A DNA stretch of 64,000 nt from Pseudomonadota bacterium (GTDB taxonomy: Bacteria; Pseudomonadota; Gammaproteobacteria; Xanthomonadales; Ahniellaceae). The stretch covers positions 119,353 through 183,352 of the forward strand of contig JALHNO010000012.1 in the NCBI GenBank assembly GCA_022843465.1, written 5' to 3'. Every line of letters begins with the position of its first letter. Within the stretch, counting starts at the first letter, position 1. The translations under genes and the position numbers were made by a program. This document shows, in pieces, positions 47,863 through 58,248 of the stretch. The notes below the pieces were generated by a model that saw only the letters and a program-made list of their open reading frames with translations, did not search any database and was not told the origin of the DNA.

Positions 47863-48366
47863 CTACTCCCCGCCATTGGCGGCCGGCGCCTGTCGTCGCC
47901 GCAGCACCTGGTCCTCGCCGAACAGACGCTCGATGCGGGCGAACAGTTCGGCACGGGCAAAGGGCTTTTTCATGAAGTCATCGGCACCGATGCGCTGGGC
48001 GTAGAACTGCTCGGTGGCTTCGGCATTGCCGCTGATCATGATGATCGGAATATCGCGGGTGGTCGGGTCTCGGCGCAGGATGCGCAACGCGGCGAATCCG
48101 TCCATGCCGGGCATCACGATATCGAGAAAAATCAGTTCGGGTTTTTCCGTCCGCGCAATCTCGATGCCCTTTTCGGCACTGGCCGCCTCAAGCGCGACGA
48201 AGCCGTTCTGGCTCAGCATCTTGCGCATCACCGCCAGGATGGTCAGCGAATCATCGATCACCAGCACCCGGGTACCATCGCGCGCCCGCTGCCGTGGCTT
48301 CTCACGGCGATCCTGCTCGACCTCGCTGCCACCGAAGAGGCGCTTGAAGAAAGCGAATTTGCTCAC
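47863..48366 (-). CDS. PilH-like single-domain response regulator
   Basis: A 167-residue protein with a CheY-like receiver at about residues 30-150: acidic pocket IDD, phosphorylated Asp in FLDIVMPGMDG, conserved Ser in MISGNA and Lys in KKPF. A basic N-terminal extension (SKFAFFKRLFGG) precedes it. No output domain; PilH/PilG-type regulators of twitching share this plan. GTG 48366 is preceded by AGGGGAA and is preferred over the longer frame. Confidence 0.85.
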   Translation of the reverse strand: MSKFAFFKRLFGGSEVEQDRREKPRQRARDGTRVLVIDDSLTILAVMRKMLSQNGFVALEAASAEKGIEIARTEKPELIFLDIVMPGMDGFAALRILRRDPTTRDIPIIMISGNAEATEQFYAQRIGADDFMKKPFARAELFARIERLFGEDQVLRRRQAPAANGGE

Positions 48367-48465
48367 TGGTTTCCCCTGATTCTGGACGTCTCTAGGCGGA
48401 AGTGTCACGCCTGCGCGGCCGAAGAGCAATGCTTGCCGTGCCCGCGGCGGCTACAAGGCCCGGGC

Positions 48466-48786
48466 TCAATCCCAGCGATCGTCGCGCGACCAGATGACAC
48501 CGCTGTCGATCCGGACCGGGAATCGGGAGACCGGCGAATAAGCCGGCCCACACAGCACTTCGCCAGTACGGACATCGAAACGGGCGCCATGACGCGGGCA
48601 TTCGACGACAAATCCGCTGAACGGCCCGCCATTGAGTTCACCGCCGTCGTGAGTGCAGACGTCCTCGATGGCATGGATGTCGCCATCAACATTGAACAGG
48701 GCCACCATGACGCCATCGACCTCGGCGACCCGGCGCTCTCCCGGCAGCAATTCGTTCGTCGCGCAGATTCTGGTCCACTCACTCAT
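48466..48786 (-). CDS. Rieske [2Fe-2S] ferredoxin
   Basis: A 106-residue Rieske-type ferredoxin with Cys44-x-His46 (CTH) and Cys63-x2-His66 (CPRH). It resembles the small ferredoxins of aromatic dioxygenase systems. Here it ends the suf gene series, 61 bp after the scaffold-GNAT gene on the same strand, so an electron-transfer role in cluster assembly or a cluster client is more likely than ring hydroxylation (inference). Confidence 0.9.
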   Translation of the reverse strand: MSEWTRICATNELLPGERRVAEVDGVMVALFNVDGDIHAIEDVCTHDGGELNGGPFSGFVVECPRHGARFDVRTGEVLCGPAYSPVSRFPVRIDSGVIWSRDDRWD

Positions 48787-48847
48787 CGCTTGAATCTCCT
48801 GCCGGCAGCGGGCCTGTTGGCGACCCGGTCCGGTCGCGGAAGTTTAG

Positions 48848-49810
48848 TCAAATCAGGGGTTTTGCAAATACTGCGAACTCGAGATCGGCCCGCTTGGGTA
48901 TGCCGAAGCGCTCGTCGCCGTAGGGGAAAGGCCGGGTCTGACCGGTAGCACGGTAGCCGCGGCGCTGATAGAACGCGATCAGTTCATGGCGGATCGAGAT
49001 CACCGTCATCGACAGGATCGCGCAGGCATACTCGTCACGCGCCACCCGTTCGGCCTCGGCCAGGGTGGCCGCGCCGATCCCGCCCCCCTGGGCCAGCGGA
49101 CTGACCGCAAACATGCCGAAATAGCCGACGCCATCATGGCCCTCGACATGGGCGCAGGCCTGCAATCGGCCCTCGCATTCGGCCAGCAGGACCCGGCTGT
49201 TGGGCGCATGCAGGATATTGGCCACCGACACCGCATCGGTGCGTTGACCATCCAGCATATCGGCTTCGGTGGTCCAGCCCTTCTTGCTGATATCGCCACG
49301 GTAGGCCGATTCGACCAGGGCGACGATGGCCGGGATATCGTCTTCGACGGCAGAGCGAAACTGGATCATACGGGACTCGGTACGTTCAATGGGATGCTCG
49401 AAGGCGTCAAGCAGAGCGGTGAAGGGCAGGCGGGCACAGGGTCGGCGCGCCGGATGCCGGCGCAACTCCGAAAATACCGCGAGTTCACCGAGATCGACAC
49501 TGACTTCAGTCGGCTGTTCCAGTTGCGCCACAAACGCTAGCTGCAAGCGCCCGGCTGCGGCCCGATCGTGACCCAATACCTGATCGCTCAGCATCGAGGC
49601 GCTGGCGGTGCAGATGGCACAGCTCTCTCCTGCGAACGCGCAGGCGATGACATGACCGCGCGGCGACAACTCGATCTCGATGACGACCTCGTCACCACAG
49701 CTGGCATTGCGCCCGACCCCGCGATGCGTGGCCGAACGCAACGCGCCAAAGTTGCGCGGCGCGCGATTGTGTTCGAGTACCGTGCTGGAATAAAGGGCAG
49801 ACAGGGGCAT
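48848..49810 (-). CDS. SufU/NifU-like scaffold fused to a GNAT acetyltransferase
   Basis: A 320-residue two-domain protein. The N-terminal 140 residues are IscU/SufU-like, with three cluster-site Cys: 38 (NASCGDE), 64 (GESCAIC) and 125 (RPCARLPF). After a short linker, residues 148-320 form a GNAT acyltransferase with the acetyl-CoA loop (SPLAQGGGIGAATLAEAE) and the YQRRGYRATGQT end. Met148 could be an internal start for a separate GNAT, but no stop codon divides them. It lies right after sufS, fitting a scaffold receiving sulfur. Confidence 0.85.
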   Translation of the reverse strand: MPLSALYSSTVLEHNRAPRNFGALRSATHRGVGRNASCGDEVVIEIELSPRGHVIACAFAGESCAICTASASMLSDQVLGHDRAAAGRLQLAFVAQLEQPTEVSVDLGELAVFSELRRHPARRPCARLPFTALLDAFEHPIERTESRMIQFRSAVEDDIPAIVALVESAYRGDISKKGWTTEADMLDGQRTDAVSVANILHAPNSRVLLAECEGRLQACAHVEGHDGVGYFGMFAVSPLAQGGGIGAATLAEAERVARDEYACAILSMTVISIRHELIAFYQRRGYRATGQTRPFPYGDERFGIPKRADLEFAVFAKPLI

Positions 49811-49849
49811 GAATCATTGTAATGCCAGGCTCGTCGCGGCGAGCCGGCT

Positions 49850-51094
49850 TCAAGCCAGCAGGCCGCGTACCTTGGCAACGGCGGCGACGAAGGCGTCGAT
49901 CTCTTCGATGGTGTTGTAGAAGGACAGCGACAGCCGCGCGGCTGCGGGCACGCCGTAGCACTGCAGCAGTGGATGCGCGCAATGCTGGCCGGAGCGTACG
50001 GCAATGCCTTCGAAATCGAGCAGGGTGGCCAGGTCGTGGGCATGCACGCCGTCGATGACGAAGGCGAACACCGCGGCGCGCGCGCGGGCATCGCCGAGCA
50101 GGCGCAGGCCGTCGATGCTGCGCAGTGCGTTCAGCGCATAGGCAGCGAGTTCGGCCTCGCGCGCCGCGATGCGGTCCATGCCTATGCGTTCGAGCCAGTC
50201 GACGGCGGCACCGAGTCCGACGAAACCGGCGATGTTCGGGGTACCGGCCTCGAAGCGGTGCGGTGGTGGAGCATACGTCGTGCCGGCAAAGTCGACCCGC
50301 TCGATCATCTCGCCGCCACCCATGAAGGGCGGCATCGATTCGAGAATTTCATGGCGGGCCCAGAGCACGCCGGTGCCGGTCGGACCGAACAGTTTGTGGC
50401 CAGTGAACACATAGAAATCCGCACCAAGCGCCTGCACATCGACCGCCAGATGCGGCACCGCCTGGGAGCCATCGACGAGCACCGGAATACCGCGCGCATG
50501 AGCGGCATCAGCCAGTTGGCGCACCGGATTGATGGTGCCGAGCACATTGGATACATGGGTGATCGCCAGCAACTTGACGCGATCGCCCATCAGCGCCAGC
50601 AGCGCATCGAGTTCGAGTTCGCCTGCCGCCGTGATCGGTGCCGCGATCACCTCGGCGCCGCAGCGCGCCGCGACCAATTGCCAGGGCACGATATTGGCGT
50701 GGTGTTCCATGGTCGAGACCAGGATCTGATCGCCGGCGCGCAGACGCGGCGCCGCCCAGGCATAGGCCACCAGATTGATCGCGGCCGTGGTGCCACTGGT
50801 ATGGATGATTTCCTCGCGCCGCGCTGCATTGATGAAACGCGCGAGCTTGTCGCGGCTGGCCTCGTAGTGCTCGGTCGCCTCGCTGCCGAGCGTATGCACG
50901 GCGCGCGCGACATTGGCATTGAACTCGCGGTAATAGCGCGAGACCGCATCGATCACGCACTGCGGCTTCTGGGCAGTATTGGCGTTGTCGAAATAGATCA
51001 GCGGCTTGCCATGCACCTTGCGGCGCAGTTGTGGAAACTCGCTGCGCAGGGCGGCGATGTCGAGTGACAGGGTCTGGCTGCGCTCAGCGTTCAT
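49850..51094 (-). CDS. sufS: Cysteine desulfurase SufS
   Basis: A 414-residue PLP enzyme that takes sulfur from cysteine for Fe-S clusters. Lys234 in TGHKLFGPTG binds PLP; Cys372 in RSGQHCAHPL carries the persulfide. HHANIVPW and LVDGSQAVPH are typical of the group II (SufS) type. Its start overlaps sufD by 11 bases. The next gene is a SufU-like scaffold, the expected sulfur acceptor. Confidence 0.96.
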   Translation of the reverse strand: MNAERSQTLSLDIAALRSEFPQLRRKVHGKPLIYFDNANTAQKPQCVIDAVSRYYREFNANVARAVHTLGSEATEHYEASRDKLARFINAARREEIIHTSGTTAAINLVAYAWAAPRLRAGDQILVSTMEHHANIVPWQLVAARCGAEVIAAPITAAGELELDALLALMGDRVKLLAITHVSNVLGTINPVRQLADAAHARGIPVLVDGSQAVPHLAVDVQALGADFYVFTGHKLFGPTGTGVLWARHEILESMPPFMGGGEMIERVDFAGTTYAPPPHRFEAGTPNIAGFVGLGAAVDWLERIGMDRIAAREAELAAYALNALRSIDGLRLLGDARARAAVFAFVIDGVHAHDLATLLDFEGIAVRSGQHCAHPLLQCYGVPAAARLSLSFYNTIEEIDAFVAAVAKVRGLLA

Positions 51095-52351
51095 TCGCGC
51101 CTGCTTCGACGAAGCCTTTCATTGCCTGCTGCAGCTGCTGCGCCACCGCTTCGCGCAGCGCGCCCTCGGGCAGTACATTCAGCGCCTCGATGGCGAAGGC
51201 ATGGGTCAGCATGCCGCGCGCCTGGGCGCGGCCGATCCCGCGCGAACGCAGATAGAACAACGCGCGCTCATCGAGCCGGCCCACGGTCGCGCCGTGCGCG
51301 GCCTTGACCTCATCGGCATCGATCACCAGCACTGGGCGGGTATTGATTTCGGCATGAGCCGACAGCAGCAGGTTCTTGCTGCTCAGCCGGGCATCGGAGC
51401 CATCGGCGCCGGCGTTCACATGCAGATTGCCGGTAAAGCCGAGTCGCGCGCGCTGGTCGGCAATGCCGCGCCAGACCAGATCGCAGGCGGTATCGCGTGC
51501 CTGATGAGCGACCTCGATATGCAGATCGGAATGCGCGCGCCCGGTCAGGGCCTGCACGCCGCCCGAAACAAATCGTGCACCATCGCCGGCGAGGGCGACC
51601 TCGACCTGGTGGCGACTGAGCGACTGGCCTGCGCTGTGCTCGAAGCAGCGCACTTCGGCGCCGGCATCGAGGCGATAGCGCGTGGTATGCAGGCTGCTCA
51701 TGCCGGCGCCCGCGCAACTGCGTGTGTGTACGAGCCTGGCCTGCGCCGCCAGCGCCACATCAAGCAGGCTGTTGCTGAGCTGGGCGCAGCCGGCATCGGC
51801 ATGATGGGTTTCGATGAGCTGGACGCTGGCGCCCTGCCCCACGCTGAGCTGGCAGCGCGTGTGCAAGGCCACTGGCACTGCCGTGGTCAGGCTGATCTGG
51901 ATCAGCTGCAGGGGTGCTTCCACTAACGCCGAAGCGGCCACGTGAATGCTGATGCCCTGTCGCGCCAGCGCATGATTGGCGGCGACGAAGGCCTGCGCGG
52001 CGCCCGCTGCCGACGTCTCGCCGGCAGCCGGCAACTCGATGTGCACCTCGACGCCGGACGGCAATCGATCCAGCGTCGACAGCTCCTGGCGAAACTCGGC
52101 ATTGACAAAGACGAGACGCAGCGGCGCCGCCTGCACGATAGCCGCAAGTTCCGCCGGCAAGGCGCGTTGCCCGGCCTCGGTGTCAATCGCCGCATAACTG
52201 CGCTGGGACAGCAGGCGCAACGGCGTGTAGCGCCAGGCTTCATCGCGCGCGCCGGGCAGGCCACTGGCGCGCAGTGCAGCGCGCGCGCGCTGCCGTTGCT
52301 CGCTCAGTGCATCCTCCGGCAACGCAGGGTTCAACAGGGAATCGATCAGGC

Positions 52352-52355
<4 letters not shown>
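51084..52355 (-). CDS. sufD: Fe-S cluster assembly protein SufD
   Basis: A 423-residue SufD, the beta-helix partner of SufB in the SufBC2D scaffold. The C-terminal region (ARLSSKNLLLSAHAEINTRP, followed by EVKAAHGATVGRLDERALFY with its conserved His, and LRSRGI) is clear. Overlaps sufC by 4 bases upstream and sufS by 11 downstream. Confidence 0.96.
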
Positions 52356-53125
<770 letters not shown>

Positions 53126-53126
53126 T

Positions 53127-53600
53127 TCAATTGCCTTTGGGATATTTTGTGTCAATCGGGTAGCCGAGGGCCTCGACATCGCCCAGGTCACGAAGACGAC
53201 CAGTTGCAAGTTTGTTTCGACGCAAATCCTCACGGCATATCAAAGTGATCGGCACACCGTCCAGCGTGGTGTCGATCCTGCGGCTATACGCGAGGTCGAA
53301 CTCCAGACCCGAAACACGAGTCAGCAAATCGATTCGCGCTGGCTCGCAACCGAGCTGAAGCGTCAACCCTGGTGTTGTGACATCGGATGTTGAAATGCTC
53401 GGCGAATCGAAGCCGGACAGTTTCAGAACATCCACGAGCTTGGCCGCATTTTTCTCAGTGGCGTCTACCCAGATGTCGAGATCCTTGGTGTAACGCACAT
53501 GACCATGGGCACCGAGTGCGTAGCCGCCGATAACCAGATAGTGCACATCATTGCTGTTGAGCAACGACAAGAACTCGTTGAAGTCGCGGTTGAGTTTCAT
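53127..53600 (-). CDS. MNT/AbiEii-like nucleotidyltransferase inserted in the suf operon
   Basis: A 157-residue minimal nucleotidyltransferase. The core VIGGYALGAHGHVRYTKDLD has the GG and DxD-type metal site of the MNT/DUF6036-like group. PARIDLL holds the third Asp. Such proteins often act as toxins or modifiers paired with a small upstream gene, as here (53548-53748, overlapping). ATG 53600 (MKLNRDF) or 53612. It lies inside the suf operon between sufB and sufC and must be co-transcribed with it. Confidence 0.85.
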   Translation of the reverse strand: MKLNRDFNEFLSLLNSNDVHYLVIGGYALGAHGHVRYTKDLDIWVDATEKNAAKLVDVLKLSGFDSPSISTSDVTTPGLTLQLGCEPARIDLLTRVSGLEFDLAYSRRIDTTLDGVPITLICREDLRRNKLATGRLRDLGDVEALGYPIDTKYPKGN

Positions 53601-53748
53601 CAGTCCAGCCATGGTGTTCGTTGATGAGATCGAGCAAGGCGTCGAGGCGTTCTGGCATCGATTTTGTCAGCCAGTACTCACAGTCCAGAGGCTCTTCGCC
53701 AAGTTTGAACGTACGCACGACACGTTGCATGCGCTGGGTGGTGCTCAT
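53548..53748 (-). CDS. Small partner protein of the nucleotidyltransferase
   Basis: A 66-residue charged protein (TFKLGEEPLDCEYWLTKSMP then ERLDALLDLINEHHG). The pattern S/TxPxERLDxLLxLI is, from memory, typical of small proteins encoded just before MNT-type nucleotidyltransferases, possibly antitoxins. GGAG lies 8 bases before ATG 53748. Its 3' end overlaps the nucleotidyltransferase by about 53 bases. sufB ends 52 bases upstream. Confidence 0.75.
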   Translation of the reverse strand: MSTTQRMQRVVRTFKLGEEPLDCEYWLTKSMPERLDALLDLINEHHGWTDETQPRLQRVLVVAQQQ

Positions 53749-53800
53749 CCTTTCGACTCCTTCGGCATATCCAATTCAATCATTGGCCGAGTGCAGGGCT

Positions 53801-55249
53801 TCATCCGATCGCTCCCTCCAGCGATACTTCCAGCAACTTCTTCGCCTCCACTGCAAACTCCATCGGCAGCTCGCGGAACACCTGCTTGCAGAAGCCATCG
53901 ACGATCAGCGATACCGCGTCTTCCTGACCGATGCCGCGGCTGCGGCAGTAGAACAGCTGGTCGTCGGAAATCTTCGAGGTGGTGGCCTCGTGCTCGACGA
54001 TGGCGCCGGGGTTGCGCACCTCGATATAGGGAAAGGTATGCGCGCCACAGCGCTTGCCGATCAACAGGGAATCGCATTGCGTGTGGTTGCGCGCGCCCTC
54101 GGCGCTCGGCTCGACGCGCACCAGGCCGCGATAGGTATTCTGGCCACGACCGGCACTGATGCCCTTGCTGACGATCTTGGACTTGGTGTTGCGGCCGATG
54201 TGGATCATCTTGGTGCCGGTATCGGCCTGCTGGCGATGATGGGTCAGCGCCACCGAATAGAACTCGCCGGTCGAGTTGTCGCCGCGCAGCACACAGCTCG
54301 GATATTTCCAGGTGATCGCCGACCCGGTTTCGACCTGGGTCCAGCTGATCTTGCTGTCGTTGCCGCGACACTCGCCGCGCTTGGTGACAAAGTTGTAGAT
54401 GCCGCCGACACCATTCTCGTCGCCCGGGTACCAGTTCTGCACGGTCGAGTACTTGATCGTGGCGCGCTCCATCGCGACCAGTTCGACCACCGCTGCGTGC
54501 AACTGGTTTTCGTCGCGCATCGGTGCGGTACAACCTTCCAGATAGCTGACGGTTGCGCCTTCCTCGGCAATGATCAGGGTGCGCTCGAACTGACCGGTGT
54601 CGCGCGCATTGATGCGGAAGTAGGTGCTCAGTTCCATCGGGCAGCGCACGCCCTTGGGAATGAAGACGAAACTGCCATCGGAAAACACCGCGGAATTGAG
54701 CGCCGCAAAGTAATTGTCGGCGGTTGGCACTACCGAACCGAGGTATTGGCGTACCAGGTCGGGATGCTCACGCACGGCTTCGGAGAACGAGCAGAAGATC
54801 ACACCGACCTCGGCCAGCTCCTTGCGGAACGTGGTGCCTACCGAGACCGAGTCGAACACGGCATCAACGGCCACACCGGCCAGACGCGCACGCTCGTGCA
54901 GGGGCACGCCGAGTTTCTCGTAGGTCTCGAGCAATTTGGGATCGACCTCATCGAGCGACTTGTACTTCTTCTGCGGTGCCGCGTAGTAGCTCACCGCCTG
55001 GAAGTCGATCGGGGCGATATCGAGTCGCGCCCATTCCGGCGGCGTCATCGTCAACCAGTGGCGATAGGCAGCGAGCCGCCACTCGGTCATCCACTCGGGC
55101 TCTTCCTTCTTTGCCGAGATCATCCGCACCACGTCCTCGCTCAGGCCCTTGGGCATGATGTCGGTGGCGATATCGGTCACGAATCCCGCTTCGTAGCTGC
55201 GGTTCGCGATCAGGGTTTCGACTTCGCGCGGTTGCGCTGACATAGGCAT
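53801..55249 (-). CDS. sufB: Fe-S cluster assembly protein SufB
   Basis: A 482-residue SufB, core of the SufBC2D scaffold. Typical stretches are [60 protein letters not shown] and [18 protein letters not shown]. Full length. Begins 3 bases after the stop of the regulator gene, so regulator and sufB are in one operon. Confidence 0.97.
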   Translation of the reverse strand: MPMSAQPREVETLIANRSYEAGFVTDIATDIMPKGLSEDVVRMISAKKEEPEWMTEWRLAAYRHWLTMTPPEWARLDIAPIDFQAVSYYAAPQKKYKSLDEVDPKLLETYEKLGVPLHERARLAGVAVDAVFDSVSVGTTFRKELAEVGVIFCSFSEAVREHPDLVRQYLGSVVPTADNYFAALNSAVFSDGSFVFIPKGVRCPMELSTYFRINARDTGQFERTLIIAEEGATVSYLEGCTAPMRDENQLHAAVVELVAMERATIKYSTVQNWYPGDENGVGGIYNFVTKRGECRGNDSKISWTQVETGSAITWKYPSCVLRGDNSTGEFYSVALTHHRQQADTGTKMIHIGRNTKSKIVSKGISAGRGQNTYRGLVRVEPSAEGARNHTQCDSLLIGKRCGAHTFPYIEVRNPGAIVEHEATTSKISDDQLFYCRSRGIGQEDAVSLIVDGFCKQVFRELPMEFAVEAKKLLEVSLEGAIG

Positions 55250-55252
55250 TCC

Positions 55253-55711
55253 TTACACCGACGTAACGCGGATATTCGCGCCACGTCGAACCGGTAGTGG
55301 GAGGGCATGCTCGCCGCGCAGCATGTCGGCCAGGCTGACTTCAGCCAGCGCGGTCTCGATGACGCGGCTGATGCGCTGCCAGTTGCCCTGAACTCGGCAG
55401 TGCGGTTCATGGCCACAGGACCCTTGCACGGCACTGCATTCGGTCATGCCAAGCGGGCCTTCGAGGGCGACCACGATTTCAAGAATGCTGATGTCGCTGG
55501 CCGCACGTGCCAGCCGATAACCGCCCTGGATGCCGCGACGCGACTCCACCAGGCCAGCAGCGCACAACTGCTTCAGCAATTTGCTGACCGTGGGTAGCTC
55601 CAGATGCGCCGTCTCGGCAAGCTCCGACGCAGCCAGCACCTCGCCCTGACGCTGCGCAAGCGCCGTCATCAGCACGGTGGCGTAATCGGTCAATTTTCCA
55701 ATACGGAGCAT
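55253..55711 (-). CDS. Rrf2 family SUF regulator (SufR/IscR-like)
   Basis: A 152-residue repressor. The winged helix at the N terminus (KLTDYATVLMTALAQRQGEV, ELPTVSKLLKQL) is followed by a cluster-binding loop with Cys92, Cys99 and Cys105. It matches the gammaproteobacterial/Xanthomonad SUF regulator type, which senses Fe-S supply and represses its own operon. First gene of the suf series. Full length. Confidence 0.93.
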   Translation of the reverse strand: MLRIGKLTDYATVLMTALAQRQGEVLAASELAETAHLELPTVSKLLKQLCAAGLVESRRGIQGGYRLARAASDISILEIVVALEGPLGMTECSAVQGSCGHEPHCRVQGNWQRISRVIETALAEVSLADMLRGEHALPLPVRRGANIRVTSV

Positions 55712-55733
55712 GCGGGGCCTGGCCAGTCCTAAT

Positions 55734-55753
55734 CTGTACCGAAATGGTACCAG
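55734..55753 (-). promoter_or_regulatory. Operator-like dyad of the suf operon
   Basis: GTACC-GAAAT-GGTAC with partly symmetric flanks (CTG/CAG) lies 23 bases before the regulator start. Its position and Rrf2-like dyad symmetry suggest autoregulation. The core promoter boxes are not clear. Confidence 0.5.
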
Positions 55754-55920
55754 TTTGCCGGACTGCCCTCAATTGCCTGAGGAATGGCGCTTCAGCGAAG
55801 CGCCAGCCGGCGATGCTGAAGCCGGCGACGCGCTGGCGACACCGCCGGAATTTGCGTCAAGGCTCGGAAATCGCGCCCATCTCGCCTATCATCGGCGCCC
55901 CCTTGATCAACCGACCCAGC

Positions 55921-56397
55921 ATGAAGCCCTATCTCGTCACCCGCCGCTCTCCGATTCATGGCAACGGCGTCTTCGCCGCGCGGGATATTCCCGAAGGCAT
56001 CGAGCTGATCGAGTACAAGGGCCGCCGCCTGACCCACGCCGAGGCGGATGAAAAATATGGCGACAGCGTCGAGAGCGGGCATACCTTCCTGTTCACGCTC
56101 GACGACGAATACATCATCGACGGCAATGACAACGGCAACGACGCGCGTTACATCAACCATAGCTGCGATCCCAACTGCCAGGCCTTTCTGCACGAGTCCC
56201 CGGACGGCGATCCGCGCCATCAGTTCGTGATGATCGAGTCACTGCGCGAGATCGCCTACGGCGAAGAACTGACCTACGACTACAAGATCACCCTGCAGCA
56301 ACGCCATAGCGCGAAGCTCTTGAAGATCTGGGCCTGTCACTGCGGCGCGGCCTACTGCACCGGCACCATGCTGAAGCCGAAGTCGCGCAAGCGCTGA
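55921..56397 (+). CDS. Small SET-domain protein (lysine methyltransferase-like)
   Basis: A 158-residue protein that is one SET domain plus post-SET. Motifs: SPIHGNGVFAARDI (start of SET), RYINHSCDPNC (substrate/AdoMet NHSC motif), GEELTYDYKI and the zinc-binding post-SET Cys in CHCGAAYCTG. Bacterial SET proteins methylate ribosomal, histone-like or host proteins. ATG 55921 gives the usual short form. Divergent from the suf operon, with no other linked gene. Confidence 0.92.
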   Translation: MKPYLVTRRSPIHGNGVFAARDIPEGIELIEYKGRRLTHAEADEKYGDSVESGHTFLFTLDDEYIIDGNDNGNDARYINHSCDPNCQAFLHESPDGDPRHQFVMIESLREIAYGEELTYDYKITLQQRHSAKLLKIWACHCGAAYCTGTMLKPKSRKR

Positions 56398-56429
56398 GTC
56401 AACCGCCGGCTTCTCAAAGCAGAAATTGA

Positions 56430-56640
56430 TTCTGATCCCCTCTTCTGCTTGCGGGAGAGGGCAAGGGTGAGGGAAATCTGCCGTTCACTCCCGAGCACAG
56501 TTCGACGTAGACGCTACCCCCGCCACCCTCATCCGGCCTTCGGCCAGTCTCCCGCCAAGCGGGAGAAGGGAATCCAGGGCCCACTGCATCGGCCCAGCTT
56601 GATCCCCTCTCCCGCTTGCGGGAGAGGGCAAGGGCGAGGG
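56430..56640. repeat. Repeats of the CCCTCTCCCGC-GCGGGAGAGGG family
   Basis: A perfect palindrome CCCTCTCCCGC/GCGGGAGAGGG lies at 56604-56628. Partial copies lie at 56437-56473, with the same trailing GCAAGGGTGAGGGAAATCTG, and at 56549-56569. They lie between the convergent SET and gshA genes and may serve both as terminators. Confidence 0.88.
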
Positions 56641-56662
56641 AAATCTGCCTGTACGGCCGGGC

Positions 56663-58030
56663 TCAGTAGGCGAATTCGCGAAATACGGGATCGACCGATT
56701 CCTTCCAGGCGCCATGATAGAGCTCGAGCTTGCGCTCGGCGGGGCAGATGCCGGCATCAGCGAATTCGATCAGCGGCTCCAAATACATCGACTCGTCCTG
56801 ACCGCGTGAATTGAGACGTGCCCGGCGCTGCAATCCATGCGCCGAAATGCGCAGTGCCTCGATCGCCAGTTCACGCACGCTGGCGCCGCGGAAGGGCAGT
56901 TTCAGCGCATGCCGGGGCACGCCACTGCGCAGGGCTTCGCGCTCGGCCATGCTGAAGTCCTTGACCAGGTCCCAGGCGGCATCGAGGGCGGTCGGGTCGT
57001 ACAGCAGCCCAACCCAGAACGCCGGCAGCGCGCACAACCGGTTCCACGGGCCACCGTCGGCGCCGCGCATCTCCAGGTATTTCTTCAGCCGTACTTCCGG
57101 AAACGCCGTGGTCAGATGGTCGGCGTAGTCCTTCATGGTGGCGCGTTCACCGGGCAGCACATCGAGCTTGCCGTCCATGAAATCGCGAAAACTCTTGCCG
57201 CTGGCGTCGATGTAGTTGCCATCACGATAGGCGAAATACATCGGCACCTGCAGGGTGTAATCGACATAGCGCTCATAGCCGAAGCCTTCGTCGAAGACAA
57301 AGCCGAGCATGCCGGTGCGATCCGGATCGGTATCGGTCCAGATATGCGAGCGATAGCTCATGAAGCCGTTCGGCTTGCCTTCGGTGAACGGAGAATCGGC
57401 GAACAGCGCGGTGGCGATCGGTTGCAGTGCCAGCGAGACGCGGAACATCTTGACCATTTCGGCTTCGGAGCCGTAGTCGAGATTGACCTGCACGGTGCAG
57501 GTGCGGGTCATCATGTCGAGCCCCAGCTTGCCGCGCTTGGGCATGTACTCGCGCATGATCTTGTAGCGCCCCTTGGGCATCCACGGCATCTCCTCGCGCG
57601 CCCACTTGGGATGGAAACCCATGCCGAGGAAGCCAATGCCAAGTTCATCGGCGACGCTGCGCACCTCGTCCAGATGCTGGTTCACTTCGCAGCAGGTCTG
57701 ATGGATGGTTTCCAGCGGCGCACCCGATAACTCGAACTGGCCGGCGGGTTCCAGTGACACCGAGGCCTGCTCGCGCAGCAGCGCAATCACATTGCCCTTG
57801 TCGTAGACCTTGTCCCAGCCAAATCGCGCCGCCATGCCTTCGAGCATGGCGCGGATACCGCGCTCACCCTCATAGCTGGGCGCGCGCAGATCTTCGTTGC
57901 GGAAGCCGAACTTTTCGTGCTCGGTGCCAATGCGGAAGGCCGAGCGCGGTTTCTCACCCTGGGCGAGGTAGTCGATCAACTCCCGCTTGCTGGCAATCGG
58001 CGCAGCGGCTTCCTGACTGGGATTGGACAC
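56663..58030 (-). CDS. gshA: Glutamate-cysteine ligase (plant/proteobacterial type)
   Basis: A 455-residue enzyme for the first step of glutathione synthesis, joining Glu and Cys with ATP. The family patterns are [47 protein letters not shown] and [17 protein letters not shown]. The GTG start at 58030 is chosen because GGAG lies 6 bases upstream and the longer N terminus is unlike the family. The neighbouring 58031-58248 stretch (218 bp) holds only promoters as far as I can see. Confidence 0.94.
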   Translation of the reverse strand: MSNPSQEAAAPIASKRELIDYLAQGEKPRSAFRIGTEHEKFGFRNEDLRAPSYEGERGIRAMLEGMAARFGWDKVYDKGNVIALLREQASVSLEPAGQFELSGAPLETIHQTCCEVNQHLDEVRSVADELGIGFLGMGFHPKWAREEMPWMPKGRYKIMREYMPKRGKLGLDMMTRTCTVQVNLDYGSEAEMVKMFRVSLALQPIATALFADSPFTEGKPNGFMSYRSHIWTDTDPDRTGMLGFVFDEGFGYERYVDYTLQVPMYFAYRDGNYIDASGKSFRDFMDGKLDVLPGERATMKDYADHLTTAFPEVRLKKYLEMRGADGGPWNRLCALPAFWVGLLYDPTALDAAWDLVKDFSMAEREALRSGVPRHALKLPFRGASVRELAIEALRISAHGLQRRARLNSRGQDESMYLEPLIEFADAGICPAERKLELYHGAWKESVDPVFREFAY

Positions 58031-58248
58031 GGGCGACTCCGGAACAGATGCAGATTGAGCGAGATGGTTGCGGAAACGGCAATTGCAAGGTGGCCCAGAC
58101 AAAGCCTGCGTGCCATGGCGCTGAATCGAACGAATACACATACGGACTGGCAAGTCCTGCGCGCTCATTCTACTGTCGGCAGCCATCCACGGGACGGTGA
58201 TCGCCCAGTCTGCCGATCCCGGTCCTGGCGAGCCAAAGACCGGAGTAC

